NCBI RefSeq assembly: GCF_000003195.3 | Contig: NC_012879.2 | Location: 22,478,844 to 22,542,843 of the forward strand | DNA: 64,000 nt | DNA from: Sorghum bicolor | Taxonomy: Eukaryota; Streptophyta; Magnoliopsida; Poales; Poaceae | Reading direction: 5' to 3' | In this document: in pieces, positions 43,360-54,883 of the stretch | Position numbering within the stretch: position 1 is the first letter of the stretch | How the letters are laid out: every line of letters begins with the position of its first letter | Notes under the pieces: model-generated | Told to the model about the DNA's origin: nothing | The model's database searches: none | What the model saw: only the letters and a program-made list of their open reading frames with translations | Translations under genes and position numbers: made by a program

Positions 43360-44301
43360 CTACAGTTCTTCTTCAGATTCTCCATTAGAAATTATGCCAT
43401 CATTCTGATCTTCCTCACTGGGGTCCTCTTTGTGATTAACGGGGACAGGGTGTGGAATAGGATTTATGATATTATTCAGACGATGGACATCTAACTGCAG
43501 CTCAGCAATCCTATGTATCAGCTCTTCCTCTCTAATTTTAGCGTGGAACAAAGCTCTAACTCTAGCAGCCTCTCTATTTTCAGCCAAGCGTATAGCCTCA
43601 TCTCGCTCTCTAGTCATTTGCATCATGCGCGCTTGTGCCTCATTGCGCTCTCTAACTGCATTTTCAACTTGGTTGTGACGGGCTTGCAAAGCGGTATGGT
43701 AGTTTTGAATTTCAGCTTGTGCATCACTAAAGTCCTTGCGGTGCTTACGCACGCGCTTGCGCAGTTTGCACTGCCCAACTTGAGCTTGCTGAAGCGCTAG
43801 CATGGCTTCTATGTAGGTGTCTTAACGTACATAGTACAGCTTAAGTACCGCTAGCATGGCACTCATAGCAGGGCTAGAGCTATACCCTAGTAAGGTTTCT
43901 CTCATCTCTAGGGGCTCAGTTCCTATCTGGGACACAAAGGTGTCAATTACAGTCACTCTAGGAAAGGATCCCGCTGGGCCATTAACTAGCTCATCACCAT
44001 AGTCTTGGCATATTTCTAACAACACTTCTAAGGCTGCTACTTGGGCACCCTCCTAAGGAGTTTGACCATCGGACTCTACTATCCATCCTAGCCACTGTGG
44101 GTTATCTGTACAAGGAGGAACTGTAATTTGGACATCTACCCAAGGCAAAGATCCTGCATGCTCGGCCTCTGTCCAAGTGTACTGAGGTGGTTCCTCATAT
44201 CCCACTGAACTTAGCACCCTCCACAACAAGGTAGGAGTGCCAAACATGTCCAGAAAAGTCTCACTTGCATGTGGGGCTACCATCTGTAGGAAAGACCACA
44301 A
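43360..44301 (-). pseudogene. Extra ORF upstream of chromovirus gag, coiled-coil protein
   Basis: One frame of about 314 codons on the gag strand, placed between PBS and gag and broken by two stops (44053-44055 TAG; 43822-43824 TAA). The N-terminal part (MVAPHASETFLDMFGTPTLL; LPWVDVQITVPP; PQWLGWIVESDG) looks like a folded domain of unknown type. The C-terminal part is a long Arg/Glu/Gln-rich helix (RKHRKDFSDAQAEIQNYH; ENAVRERNEAQARMMQMTRE), a strong coiled-coil candidate, with an acidic tail. Directly before MVAPHA the sequence reads TTTCCTACAG, a good splice-acceptor shape, so it may be expressed from a spliced RNA. I do not know its function. Confidence 0.6.
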
Positions 44302-45210
44302 TTTGAGTAAGGGAATGTTAATTACAAGAGAAGATAGTTAGGTACAAGTTTCAGAATTACAAGAATTTTAAGTAGTGCATAAAGGGATGCATGAATGATT
44401 CATGATGCATGCACGTTCCATACGTCCTTACCATCCTTAAAAAAATAAATTCTAGCGGTATAGTCGGTGGTATACATACGTGCACTCTTTATACGTAACT
44501 ACACGGTCTACACGTTTCGTTGTTAGTGTACCTGCAGAAAATTTCATTTTAGCCCAACCCCACAAGAGTATATGTGCAGAAATGAAAGTCTAATCATCTA
44601 CATTCAAGCTAGGTACTCCGATATATATCCCTGAACATATAACGCAGCACACTACCCATTTGGAATACACCCATATATACATCAAACATGTATACGCGAC
44701 TGCACCTACTACCCACAATTAAGTACCTTCATAAATACATGCATGCAACATGTAAGTATTCCAGTAACCACAGCTAGCACTCCCCTAGACCGACGGTTGG
44801 ACGGTCATGCTCTCACAGCTCACACTTACCGTAGCGTAGAGGCATATAGATCCATACATTACTACTCAAGCAAGTGGCATCCATACAATTTCACGCCTTA
44901 TGGACAACGAAAGAAAAACAATCATTGCTTACCATGGCGTAGAGGTATATGATCCATTCATTACCACTTAAGTAAGTGGCATCCATATTATTACACGCCA
45001 TATGGACGACGAAAGGAAAAACCCCCATGTTAGTAATATTAAGCCACCTAAAAGTCCTTAAGCAGGCATAAAGGGTATGACCACTGGCATGGTATATGTT
45101 ATTAAAACATTTTTAAAACAGCCCTATGTATAGTCTAATTTGCCAATTAGTTTGGGAAAACAAATTCATTTATTTTTAAATACATCTACGATGGTTAAAT
45201 GCTTAATCTT
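44302..45210 (-). other. Chromovirus leader with tandem repeat
   Basis: Untranslated leader between PBS and the upstream ORF. It contains an imperfect tandem repeat of period about 103 bp (44826-45031), each unit including GTAGAGG, AAGTGGCATCCATA and a GGACRACGAAAG box. No gene is seen. Confidence 0.65.
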
Positions 45211-45224
45211 GCTCCGATGCCAAC
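45211..45224 (-). promoter_or_regulatory. Chromovirus primer binding site (initiator-Met type)
   Basis: Sense GTTGGCATCGGAGC directly follows the LTR. It is a two-mismatch form of the usual TGGTATCAGAGC site of plant retrotransposons. Confidence 0.8.
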
Positions 45225-48200
45225 TGTAACAGAACCTTCCAATTTATAAGAATTCAAGTGAATTAGCGACCATGAAAGCAATCAAGCCAATGGACTTGAA
45301 CCCATATAAACCCGGTAGTCCGACAAAACCTCAAAGGACCTCGATTCAACCAACTTACAACCAAGACCGTACATGATCAAGCATCTCCATCACAGATTAC
45401 AACCATTCATCACAGAACATAGTTTTACAACACATCGGAGTTTAAACAAAGTTATTACAACTCAGTTCAGTAGCGGAAGCAAAGTAGTTTAAAAACAACA
45501 CACACTTAGTTCTTTTACATGCCATTTCCATAGTCATTCCCACAAAAGCACAACTAAAGATAATAGAAGTGATCTTGCCCAAGATCTACTCATCATCCGC
45601 AGCCGGATGGTGACAGTTAGCACAGTAGCCGTGATACACGACATCATTTGCAACAAGAGTAAATAAAACCCTGAGTACGAGAATGTACTCAGCTAGACTT
45701 ACCCGTCATAAATCAGAAATAAAGTGACACCAAGGAGTATGCAAGGCTAATATTTGTGGACTGGTTTGACTCACCTTTTGCATAAAAAAGCTTTAGTTTT
45801 GAGTAACACATTTATATATTTTCAGCAGCAAGTTCATTACTTAAACATCTATCCACTAGATTAGCACCTGTTCTAAGCATACACTTGAGTATTTAAGCAT
45901 CACAATAATAACCATATCCGGATTATCACATAGCCAACATCAATCTCATCATAACCATTAAGTTCATTTAGTGAAGTCTACGTTGCCGCTGCTCGAGTCA
46001 AGTTCTCACTATCCAGGAGAGACGGCGATTCGAATCGATTCCTATCCAGCTGGAGGGGTATTCCTAGCACTCACCCAAGCATACCTCGCGAGGGCAGCTC
46101 GGATCACCTTTAGCACAACTCCGGACAAAGTCGCGGGTCCGTCCAGCGCCGCACCCTCAGGGACCGCCAATCTGCCAGGGCAGAACTCTAACCTGACACC
46201 TTGGGCTTACGCCATTGACTCCCCGCACATCCTTGCTACCAACCGTGGTGCGTACTCATATAGAACGGGGTATCCGGCCTGAGTTGCACTCATAGGCTTC
46301 GCGGTCGGAATGAATTATCCGGCCAACTAAGTGTTAGGCATGCGTTCGACATGACACGAAGACGTCCAGCGAATCGGTCCTTAACCGACACAGACGGGGA
46401 TAGATTCACACCCAAGACCTCCATGTCTTGTTGCTGCACTATCGTCATCCCGTCCGGTCTCATTCATTATTAGCCATGGTTATTTCCACGATAGCAAATA
46501 TAGCCAACCGTGATCAAGTATCTACCTATCTCTCGCAGGTGATAGGAAATCACCCGGCTTCTACCGAGCTAAGCATGGCTAAGCATCATTTCGATCCTAG
46601 ACCTACTTGGGTAAGGTATAAGGTGCACAAGGAAATCATTATGCAGCAAGGGTGTCATATCAACACCTAACACTTAATGCAACAATACATAACCATAGTT
46701 ATTTGACAGCTGGACATGATAACAAAAAATAGGAGGCTTATAATGCTCCGGGGCTTGCCTTCAACGTAGGTAGAGGGGTGATGGTCGGGACACTCCGGTA
46801 GATCCTCCTCCTCTTCAGCTCCTTGAGGTGGCTCCCCCTGATGCTCCTCCGGCTCGGGTGGTGCGAACTCCAAGACTGTCACGCCCTTGGGAACACCTAA
46901 GTATGCATGACAAGGACATAAATATAGAGAATGCACATATGATGCATGATGTCATGATGATAAGCCAAAGGAACATAAACAGGGTGCAAACATGAGTATA
47001 AGCTTCTAATATTAAGAGGATCATGAAACAACAAGTAAGTGCATACTTCTTCTCTGGTAGAGAGGCTAACTAGGCAAGCTACTCAACCTTAGCTATCCAC
47101 ACTTAGCAACTGGCGTCATGGACAGATTAGCTAGTCACAAGTTTCAGCTATAACTTAGGCATCAGTTGGTCAAATTAAGCAAGTAAGCACTTTCTGGAAA
47201 GCTTAACAAATTGTCTACAATTCACTTTCAGACATCCCAGAAAGATTCCCAACGAAAATATACTAAAACAGGCAAAGTTTGCTGGATGCTCTGGAAAATC
47301 CAAAGAACAAGCACTTCGCAGCAGCTTCTTGTAACAATCACAACTTTTAATCTACTCAGTCAAATATCATGAAATTTGGACACAAGGTAGATAAGTAAAT
47401 TAGCTACAAGTTTGTTATAGACAAGTTTTCCAGATAACTTCATCTTCAAGCAGTTCTTAAACAATTGCTATTAGCTGCACAGAATGTGCTCTAGGAAAGA
47501 CATAATTAGCAAAATAATATTTTAACACATACTAAGAATGTAACATTGGTTCAAACCAAATGCATCATTAGATAGAACATGTCTAAGAAACACCAGAAAA
47601 CATCATGGCAAGGTTTAAACTCATTTTTATCATCACCTTTTCTATTTATTTAATTATTAAGATGATTTAATGAGCATGTATCACAAGTGCTCCAAAAATT
47701 CTTCTAAAATTACAGCAAGCTACCTAAGCTACCACAAGGGTACTGTAAAATTTTCATGGCTCTTGCACATGCAGATTGTGAGATACAAAAGAGACAAGCT
47801 AATAATGGCATTAAAGGCATAAAATGTAAAACCCTATCAAAATGTGTCAAACAACAGATTTCAGATTTTTCTTATCTTTGTTTGCACATAATTACATCAC
47901 TCAGCAAGTTTCACCATGAAATGAGTTATAATCTATTTACTAAAAATACCACAAGAAACTCCTATTTGAACAAGAAATAAATATAACTTCACCAACAGTC
48001 ATCCAAAAATCATGATAAATTTATCAGAGCCTAGTCATGTCATAAGTAACAATATCCTAAATTTGCATGGCCATAAGGCTCATAGATCTCAAGATATAAT
48101 TACCTCCTATTTAACCAAGATTAAATCATATATATTTATTTCTGCAAAAACATGGCATGTTTTATATTTTTAATAAAAACTAGACTAACACAAGAATCTA

Positions 48201-49749
48201 ACAAAGTTGGCATCACTTCATTTCAATCTGTCTACCTCAAGTTATGAATTTTACAAAAACAACACAGGATCTGCGAAACGGTGAACGAGAGGGGAGAGAG
48301 TGAGGGGCTGACAGGTGGGGCCTGCTGACAGACGGGACCCACACGACAGAGAGACAGGAGCAGAGACGAGCTCGTCGCCGGCGAATCTCGACGACGGCGT
48401 GGTCTCCGAGAAAACCGAGGGCATCTACGTGTTCCTCACTTCATGGCGAACTCGTTGACCTACTTTGCTCACGCTCTACTGGACTCTAGGGTGCTCGCCG
48501 TCGCGAATGGCGGAGCGGCGGCGCTGCGCGGCGTTACATCGGCGAACCTAGACAACGACGACCCAGTAGAGGTTGTGGACGAGCAAGAGTGACGCAAGGC
48601 GGAGCTATAGGAAGAAGAATCACGGCCAGAGGTGAACCAGAGAGGTCTGGCCACGTCGCCGGTGATCTCTGCGAACTCCGGCGAGGTGGAGCTCGCGACG
48701 GAGTGGACAATGTGGCCTCACCAGTGCTCGGCTAAGGGAAAGAGATGGACGTCGAGGTGGAGGACGTCACGGCGGAGCTCTGGACAGGCTGGCTTGGCCA
48801 GAGACGCGGTGGAGCGGCCGGGAAAGCTCGCCGAAGTGCGGCGGAGCTCGCCGAGAACGAAGGCGGAGGAAATGGAGCGCTCTGAGCGAGTGGAGGTCAC
48901 GTCTGAGGCGTCCCGGCGGTGCGTGGCGACTTGTGGGCGACGTCCGAGCTGACAGGAGGGGTCATCGACGGCGTACGGTCGACACCTGGCCGGACACGCG
49001 GCGGCGGACGGCGTCTGTCCAAACTGAATCGGTTTCTGAATCGGCCGACCGCTGTGACTAAAACTCCAACTTCGTCAACGTTTTACTCGAGATTCACTTA
49101 GTGGTTTTGGCTTAGGTTTGTTCCTTTGGATAGAGCTACATCAGTTCTACAAGTTTGCTTAAAGGATCAAGGTCTAATTCGGCTTGGATTTCAAACTATG
49201 AAGCTCCCAAGTACCCTACCTTGAAACTGTGTCGACTCTGACTTAGGCAAATTTGGCTAAGTGTGGAAATAGCCCTGATTTTTGCCTTGTGAGCAAATTT
49301 TGAATGTGTTCCAGGAATTGTCATAAAAAGTCATCAACATAACCTTTTTAGCTTATGAAATTTACTACAACTTTGCTTTAGGAGTCATTTACATGCAAGG
49401 TCTTTAACACTGGTTTCATAAAAGGTCTTTGAAAAGAGGTTTAGGGGGTCAACTAGGTCAACCTAGGGCTAACCATGACTTAGGGGTATTTTTGGGTGAA
49501 TCCTCCAACACAAACTTTGTTCAAAATGATATTCTAAACATGATTAAAGTATTTTGGAACACAATGTGCACTTACATGCATTGGTCACACATTACTATCA
49601 CATATAGCAAGTCACATAGCAAGTCAATCACACATGGTATACATAAGATGACATGTGATCATGATATGGTTCTTATGAATGAGCATGATGATGCTTATGT
49701 TGATTCAATGCTCATGGTTAACATGCAAGCTAACACTAGGAGTGTTACA
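45225..49749 (-). repeat. Chromovirus 5' LTR, 4.5 kb
   Basis: The termini are TGTAACA...TGTTACA, a perfect 7-bp inverted repeat, and the left end abuts the PBS. The right 2.8 kb matches the two 3' LTR portions at 22621-25403 and 27927-30709. The left 1.7 kb has no counterpart in the window because the Tat insertion separates it. A GC-rich island lies at about 48285-49020. Confidence 0.85.
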
Positions 49750-50056
49750 CGTAATGCTGCTGGGCCAGGTAGCTCTAGTGTTGGGCCACAAAGGGGAGTA
49801 CTGAAGGGTCGAGATGACAGACTAGAGGGGTGAATAGTCCTTTCTAAAACTTATCGCGTTGGCTAACCGAAACAAATGCAAAATTAAAACTATCGGTCTA
49901 GCCAAGACTATACCCCTCTATCTAAGTTCTCTAGCACCTTGTAAAAGATCCTAAACAAGAAAACAAGGTGCTTCCTTAGCAAGAGCTCACCTTACCAATT
50001 TTAGGAGCAAGGTCACACAAACCTATGCCACTAGTACTTTGCAAACCGGGGAGCTC
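49750..50056. other. Unassigned flank right of the chromovirus
   Basis: No gene is seen. It has the look of old repeat sequence, but I cannot name the family. Confidence 0.4.
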
Positions 50057-50248
50057 CTATATAACTAGTAAGCAAAAGCACATGAGTTCCATCCACTCGG
50101 AATCAGTCATTGTGGTCAGTGTTAATGTTGTTCTAACTTGATTTGCAGGTGTGCCATCGAAGTATTGCTTCTTCAGCCTGTATCTCATCTGCCTTTGTTC
50201 TTTTTTGAGCAAATCAGAGAAGGCCTCTTTCATTGGACCAGCATTCAT
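50057..50248 (-). pseudogene. Possible CACTA-type (En/Spm) transposase-associated fragment
   Basis: 63 codons on the minus strand: KKEQRQMRYRLKKQYFDG followed by MTDSEWMEL. This combination resembles the conserved domain of plant En/Spm-associated proteins (Transposase_24 type). It is far too short to be functional, and I see no CACTA terminal repeats nearby. The family call is from memory of the domain style. Confidence 0.4.
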
Positions 50249-50417
50249 ATCAATGGTGAATTGACTCTGGAGGAGAGCATGAAAATCTCTACAACTAAAA
50301 AGAGCCGGAGCTCATCGTCATCCCACGCTAATCGCCCCCCCTCGCGCTAATCGCCCCCCTCACGCGCTAACCCACCACCCTCCCCCCTTACGCAACTGCC
50401 GTGGGATTGCCGGCCGC

Positions 50418-50930
50418 TTGACCGCCCTCCCCCCTTACGCAACCGCCGCTTGCGCACTGCGGGATCAGCACCCTCACCGGATCTTGTCCATGCCGCCGCC
50501 CAGCATAGCTCGCTCGCTCTGGCGCCCTATGAGAAGTAGGACCACCCCCGCCCCGAGGACTGGCCGTGGCCCTAAGCTTCCCTCGCCTCTAGCTCGCTCA
50601 CTCTAGCTCCCTCGCTCCGGTGCCCTATGAGAGGCAGGACCACCCCCGCCACGAGGACTGGCCGTGGCCCTGAGCTGCCCTTGCCTCTAGCTCGCTCGCT
50701 CTGGCGCCCTATGAGAAGCAGCACCACCCTCGACCCGAGGACAGGCTGCGGCCCTAAGCTGCCCTCGCCTCGTCGGCCCTCTACGCTGCTAGGACACCAC
50801 AGCTCCTTCCAGCCGGTTGGTGAGGAGTGGCTGCAGACGTGCAGGGACCCGACAAGGTTAGGCCACCAACCCAACTCGCCCCCTGCTCTCACCAAGTCTT
50901 CTTTTTACTTTTTTTGTTCCTGGTTGGAAA
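50418..50930. repeat. GC-rich region with three diverged tandem units
   Basis: Units begin near 50521, 50619 and 50703, each with GGYGCCCTATGAGARG, then GAGGACTGGCCGTGGCCCT-like sequence and CTCGCCTCTAG-like sequence. Both strands have open frames, which is expected of GC-rich repeats. The composition contrasts sharply with the AT-rich surroundings, so it may be captured host sequence. I do not call a gene. Confidence 0.6.
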
Positions 50931-50939
50931 ATAGATAGA

Positions 50940-52533
50940 TGATGTCCAGTTAGAAGATTCGGATTGGTTGGACAATAGATGATAGATGGATGATGTCCTG
51001 TTACAAGATGAGGCATGAATTTCAGCTGAAATCTCAAGATTGAGTTATTGGCAGTTGAAATGCCGATTAAAACAAAATTAGGTCTAACTTGGTGGAATGA
51101 CCTCATTAGTATATACAGAGAAGAGTTTTTTTTTTCATATCAGGTACTTTCATATCATATCTCCTGTTATTTGGTACTTTGTGTTGTGCATACCATGAGG
51201 ATTTGGAGATGATCCCAATATGAGTATACTGAACAATAGTATATTTAGTTCCTTGTATATTTTTTCTTTTATGGGCATGATGTTGTAGTTTAGTTTAGAG
51301 TAACGATTAATTTAGGTAGCAAGCGACGATGCAGTACTATGGATGCAGATTAACTAATCTTTGTTGTTTCATCATGATGTGCATGAGTGCTTTGGGAAAA
51401 CATAACCTAACAAAACTGATGAAAGGCATTTAGACAGTGGGCTAAATTTTATAGCTCTTCCACCGTATCTATCTGAAAATTTTATAGCTCTTCCACCGTA
51501 ACTAATCTGATCGTAAGCATCTACAGTGTACTAAAGTTTCTGCTTATTAAGCACTGAAAATTTCTGGACAGGGAGGTATCGTTAACAAAGGCTGGGGTGG
51601 GCTTGTTTTTGGTTTTGTTTTTAGCTTAAGTTGCTGCTTGGTGCTATGCTTCAGTTCACTCCTTCATTTATCTTCAATCAAAACAGTCAACAAAAATCTG
51701 TATTAGCAATGGTTAATATTTCTTATTATGGTATTATTTTTTACCCATTGCAACACATGGTCATGATCTTTGTTGGTTAGCTCTATTCTTTTTTTATATT
51801 TTCTTAGATTGTTGAGAATTCCCATCACAGCTTCAAGGTCCCTGAAAGATTGTGAACCTTCACTGGTTCTCAGGTAATGTGTACACACTTCCCAGATATG
51901 GTGTTTAGCAAGTAATATAATGAGGACATATTTTTACTAGAGTAGCAGATTTTAGTACTAGATTTGGTAGGAATTTCACTGCTACCTCACTTAACCAATT
52001 TGATCAGAACACAGGATCCACACAAATTAATCTACAAATCAGCTGAAACAACAATGGCTCTTGAGGTACAATACAAAATGATGACATAGTACAATAATTA
52101 TCCTCCATGCTAATGCTACAGTAGCCATGGTAAGTCAGGTTGAGTTGTGAACTATAGGGATGAAGAAAGCCAAGATTAGATGCATGTGCTGTCTCAATTA
52201 GGGTTGGGCTGGTCAATAGTACTTCAAAAAATTTGTTATGCTTGACCTTTGGTTTACTGCTAATGGTATAGTACATGGTTTACCTGAATCAGTGTGACGC
52301 TAACACCATAGATGATGCCGCTCTTTTTCTCTGACAATACGGAGCCATGTTTTAGATTTCTTTTGAGCAGTAGAAAATATTTGCTTAGTACAACAATCCT
52401 GTTTTGAGCAGTAGAAAATATTCTCATTATGCTATGTTTGTTCTAAAAAGGGCCGAAAACCCTGCCCTGGTGTCTCAAGAGAAAGAATCAAATAAGGCCT
52501 AAATTATTCTCATGATGCTATGGTTCGCCCTGG
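50940..52533. other. AT-rich stretch without recognisable gene
   Basis: It contains a 33-bp direct repeat near 51448-51510 (TTTTATAGCTCTTCCACCGTA twice) and a repeated GAGCAGTAGAAAATATT near 52363 and 52405. Nothing coding is supported. It ends abruptly where Tat gag sequence begins. Confidence 0.5.
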
Positions 52534-54883
52534 TACCAGATTTCACTAAGTTCTCTGGACAAGATGACACATCAACCAAGGAACATGTTAATCGGTTCAT
52601 CATCCAGGGTGGAGAAGCCGCCAACAGAGATGAGTTAAGAGTTCGTTTGTTTTCATCATCTTTGTCAGGATCAGCGTTTACCTTGTTTATTTCATTGCCT
52701 CCGAACTCAGTCATCACGTGGGCCGATCTAGAGAAGCAGTTTCACAAGTATTTTTTTCTAGGGTTCATGAGAAGAAGATTACCGATTTAGTTAGGTTGAG
52801 GTAGCGTAATGATGAATCGGTGGAGAGTTTTGTGCAGAGGTTGAGAGATGTAAAGAACAAGTGTTACAGTCTGGTTTTGGATGATCGGCAGTTAGCTGAT
52901 TTGGCTTTCCAAGGATTATTATCACACATCCAAGATAAATATGCTTCTCAAGAGTTTGAAAGTTTGAGTCATTTGGTGCAGAGAATTTCTGATCAGGATA
53001 TCAAGGTTTTTGAGCCTAGAAAAGCCTAGAATAAGAAAGTATCATTTGTTGATGAGGTAATGAGTTCTGATTCTGATGAAGAACCAGTCATCGGCTTGGC
53101 AGAGTGGGTGAAAAACAAGAAGCCGATGTCTTGTCCTTTTGGTCAAAAGGAACCAGAAAAGTTTGCTTTTGATATCTCTAAGGCCGATAGGAAATTTGAT
53201 TTTTTGCTTCAAGAGGGACAAATTAAATTGTCACCTAATCATTTGATCCCATCGATAGAGGAATTAAAGAAGATCAAGTATTACAAATGGCATAATGCAA
53301 CATCATACAGCACAAATGAGTGCAAGGTATTTAGGCAACAATTGCAATCAGCTATAGAATCTAGGAGAATTAAGTTTGATAATTCCAAAGCTCAAAGGCC
53401 GATGAAAATTGATTAACACCCTTTCCTTGCAAATATGTTGGATGCCAAAGGTAAGACTAAGCTCTTAACATCAGAAACAGCTGAAAAGAACGCATCGGTG
53501 GATCCTCAGCGCCAAATAACTACCGATGACGCCAAAGGCAAAGGCTTGGTCAAGGTGGGTAACAGCTCTGGACGGCCTCCCTACTCTAGCGTCGTGATTA
53601 CTCATAGGTGGCATCGGGAGACTTGGCAGTAGCGTGAAGATCAGTATCAGCGTCAACAAGAAGAAAGGGAACGAGAAGAATGGAATCGGCATAAAGATCA
53701 CTGGAATTTCCCTTTCTTCATTCATTGTTGGGAGCAAAATATTAAATTGCCAACTGTCAGAGACTGTCCTGAGTGCAATGGTTATCATCGGTATGATCGA
53801 TCAAATCAGCGATTCCAGAACAATGATCGATGTTTTAATGGGCCAATCAGAGAGAGAAGGTCAGTCCATAATCGGCTAGGGGGCAGGCTTAGTGTGCATG
53901 ACAGGCTTGGTGAACGTGTTGGTTATTTTCCAAGAAACCAAGAGGAACTTGAAGAAATGGCAGATGCACGGGTTCTCGATGAATTTATATTCTTCAGAGA
54001 TGCTAATACTCATCGGGTAGAATCAAAAGAGGTTCGCTATCAACCAGTGTGGAGGACAAAGCTTCCCCAATGGTGCCCAGAAAGGTTAACAAGAACGCAG
54101 AAAAGGAGAATGCAGCGAGAACGCCAAGAGGATCTGTATAGAGAGCAGAATTCTTCTAAGTCTGAGGATCGGCAGCAGTTGAACCACAAGGGGAAAGGAC
54201 CATCGACAGATGTTAACATGGTATTTATGTTGCCGATAGAGTTTCTTGCACCCTTTAGTGATGATGAGGAAATAAGTCTCCCTGATCAGATAGCTCAGTT
54301 GGCACTTGATCCAATGACAGCTATTTTTGAAAAGCCTTCTGATAATGAAAGACAGCATCTTAAAGCTTTGTTTGTCAAAGGCCGGGTTGATGGGCAGCCA
54401 ATTTCCAAAATACCTATTGATGGGGGAGCTGCAATTAACATCATGCTGTATGTAATGTATTAGAAGCTTGGCAAAGGAAATCAAGATTTAACCAAGACCG
54501 ATATGATGTTGAAGGATTTTGAAGGAAATGTGTCTCCAGTTAAGGGAACTATATGCGTTGAATTAACCATCGGCAGCAAGACCTTGTCGACGACCTTCTT
54601 TGTTATTAGTGGAAAATGTGCATATAATTTACTACTAGGAAGGGATTGGATTCATGCCAATTGTTGTATCCCTTCTACAATGCATCAATACCTTGTCCAG
54701 TGGGTAGGTGACAAAATTGAAATTGTCCCAGGAGATTCTTCATCTGTCATTGCATCAGCAGAATCAGACACTTATGAGCGGACCAGGTGCATATCAGGAG
54801 AGGTTTGGGAGAAAGGTTTCCTCAAGGTTGCCGATTATGAAATTCCACCGATACAAGCAGTCGGTTCTAATGAAGAGTTTTAA
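52534..54883 (+). pseudogene. gag: Tat gag and protease, decayed
   Basis: It is co-linear with the minus-strand copy at 18235-20640. Recognisable parts: gag core (VPDFTKFSGQDDTSTKEHV; SFVQRLRDVKNKCYSLVL), the YKWH...C motif near 53285, an Arg-rich linker, and protease with PIDGGAAINIM near 54420 and NLLLGRDWIH near 54630. Stops at 52801 (TAG), 53030 (TAG), 53414 (TAA) and 53631 (TAG) are sense codons in the other copy, each explained by C to T or G to A. A stop at 54461-54463 and a frameshift near 52780 add to the decay. The last codon TAA (54881-54883) overlaps the next ATG. Confidence 0.85.

Larger units (their letters stand above)
39596..49749 (-). mobile_element. Tekay/Del-type chromovirus, 5' part, interrupted by element B
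   Basis: Minus-strand order from the right: 5' LTR (49749-45225), PBS, leader, an extra ORF, gag, protease, RT, RNase H and integrase. It continues after element B and the gap into 31305-30725 and the 3' LTR (30709-27927). A chromodomain at the integrase end and an initiator-Met type PBS fit the Tekay/Del group. The frames are broken by several C to T type stops, and the integrase zinc finger is missing, so it is dead. Confidence 0.93.

Noticed and set aside
46876..46890. TGTCACGCCC as the left end of a 2.9-kb chromovirus LTR
   Set aside because: No primer site adjoins it, whereas TGTAACA at 45225 adjoins an initiator-Met type PBS and mirrors the other LTR end.
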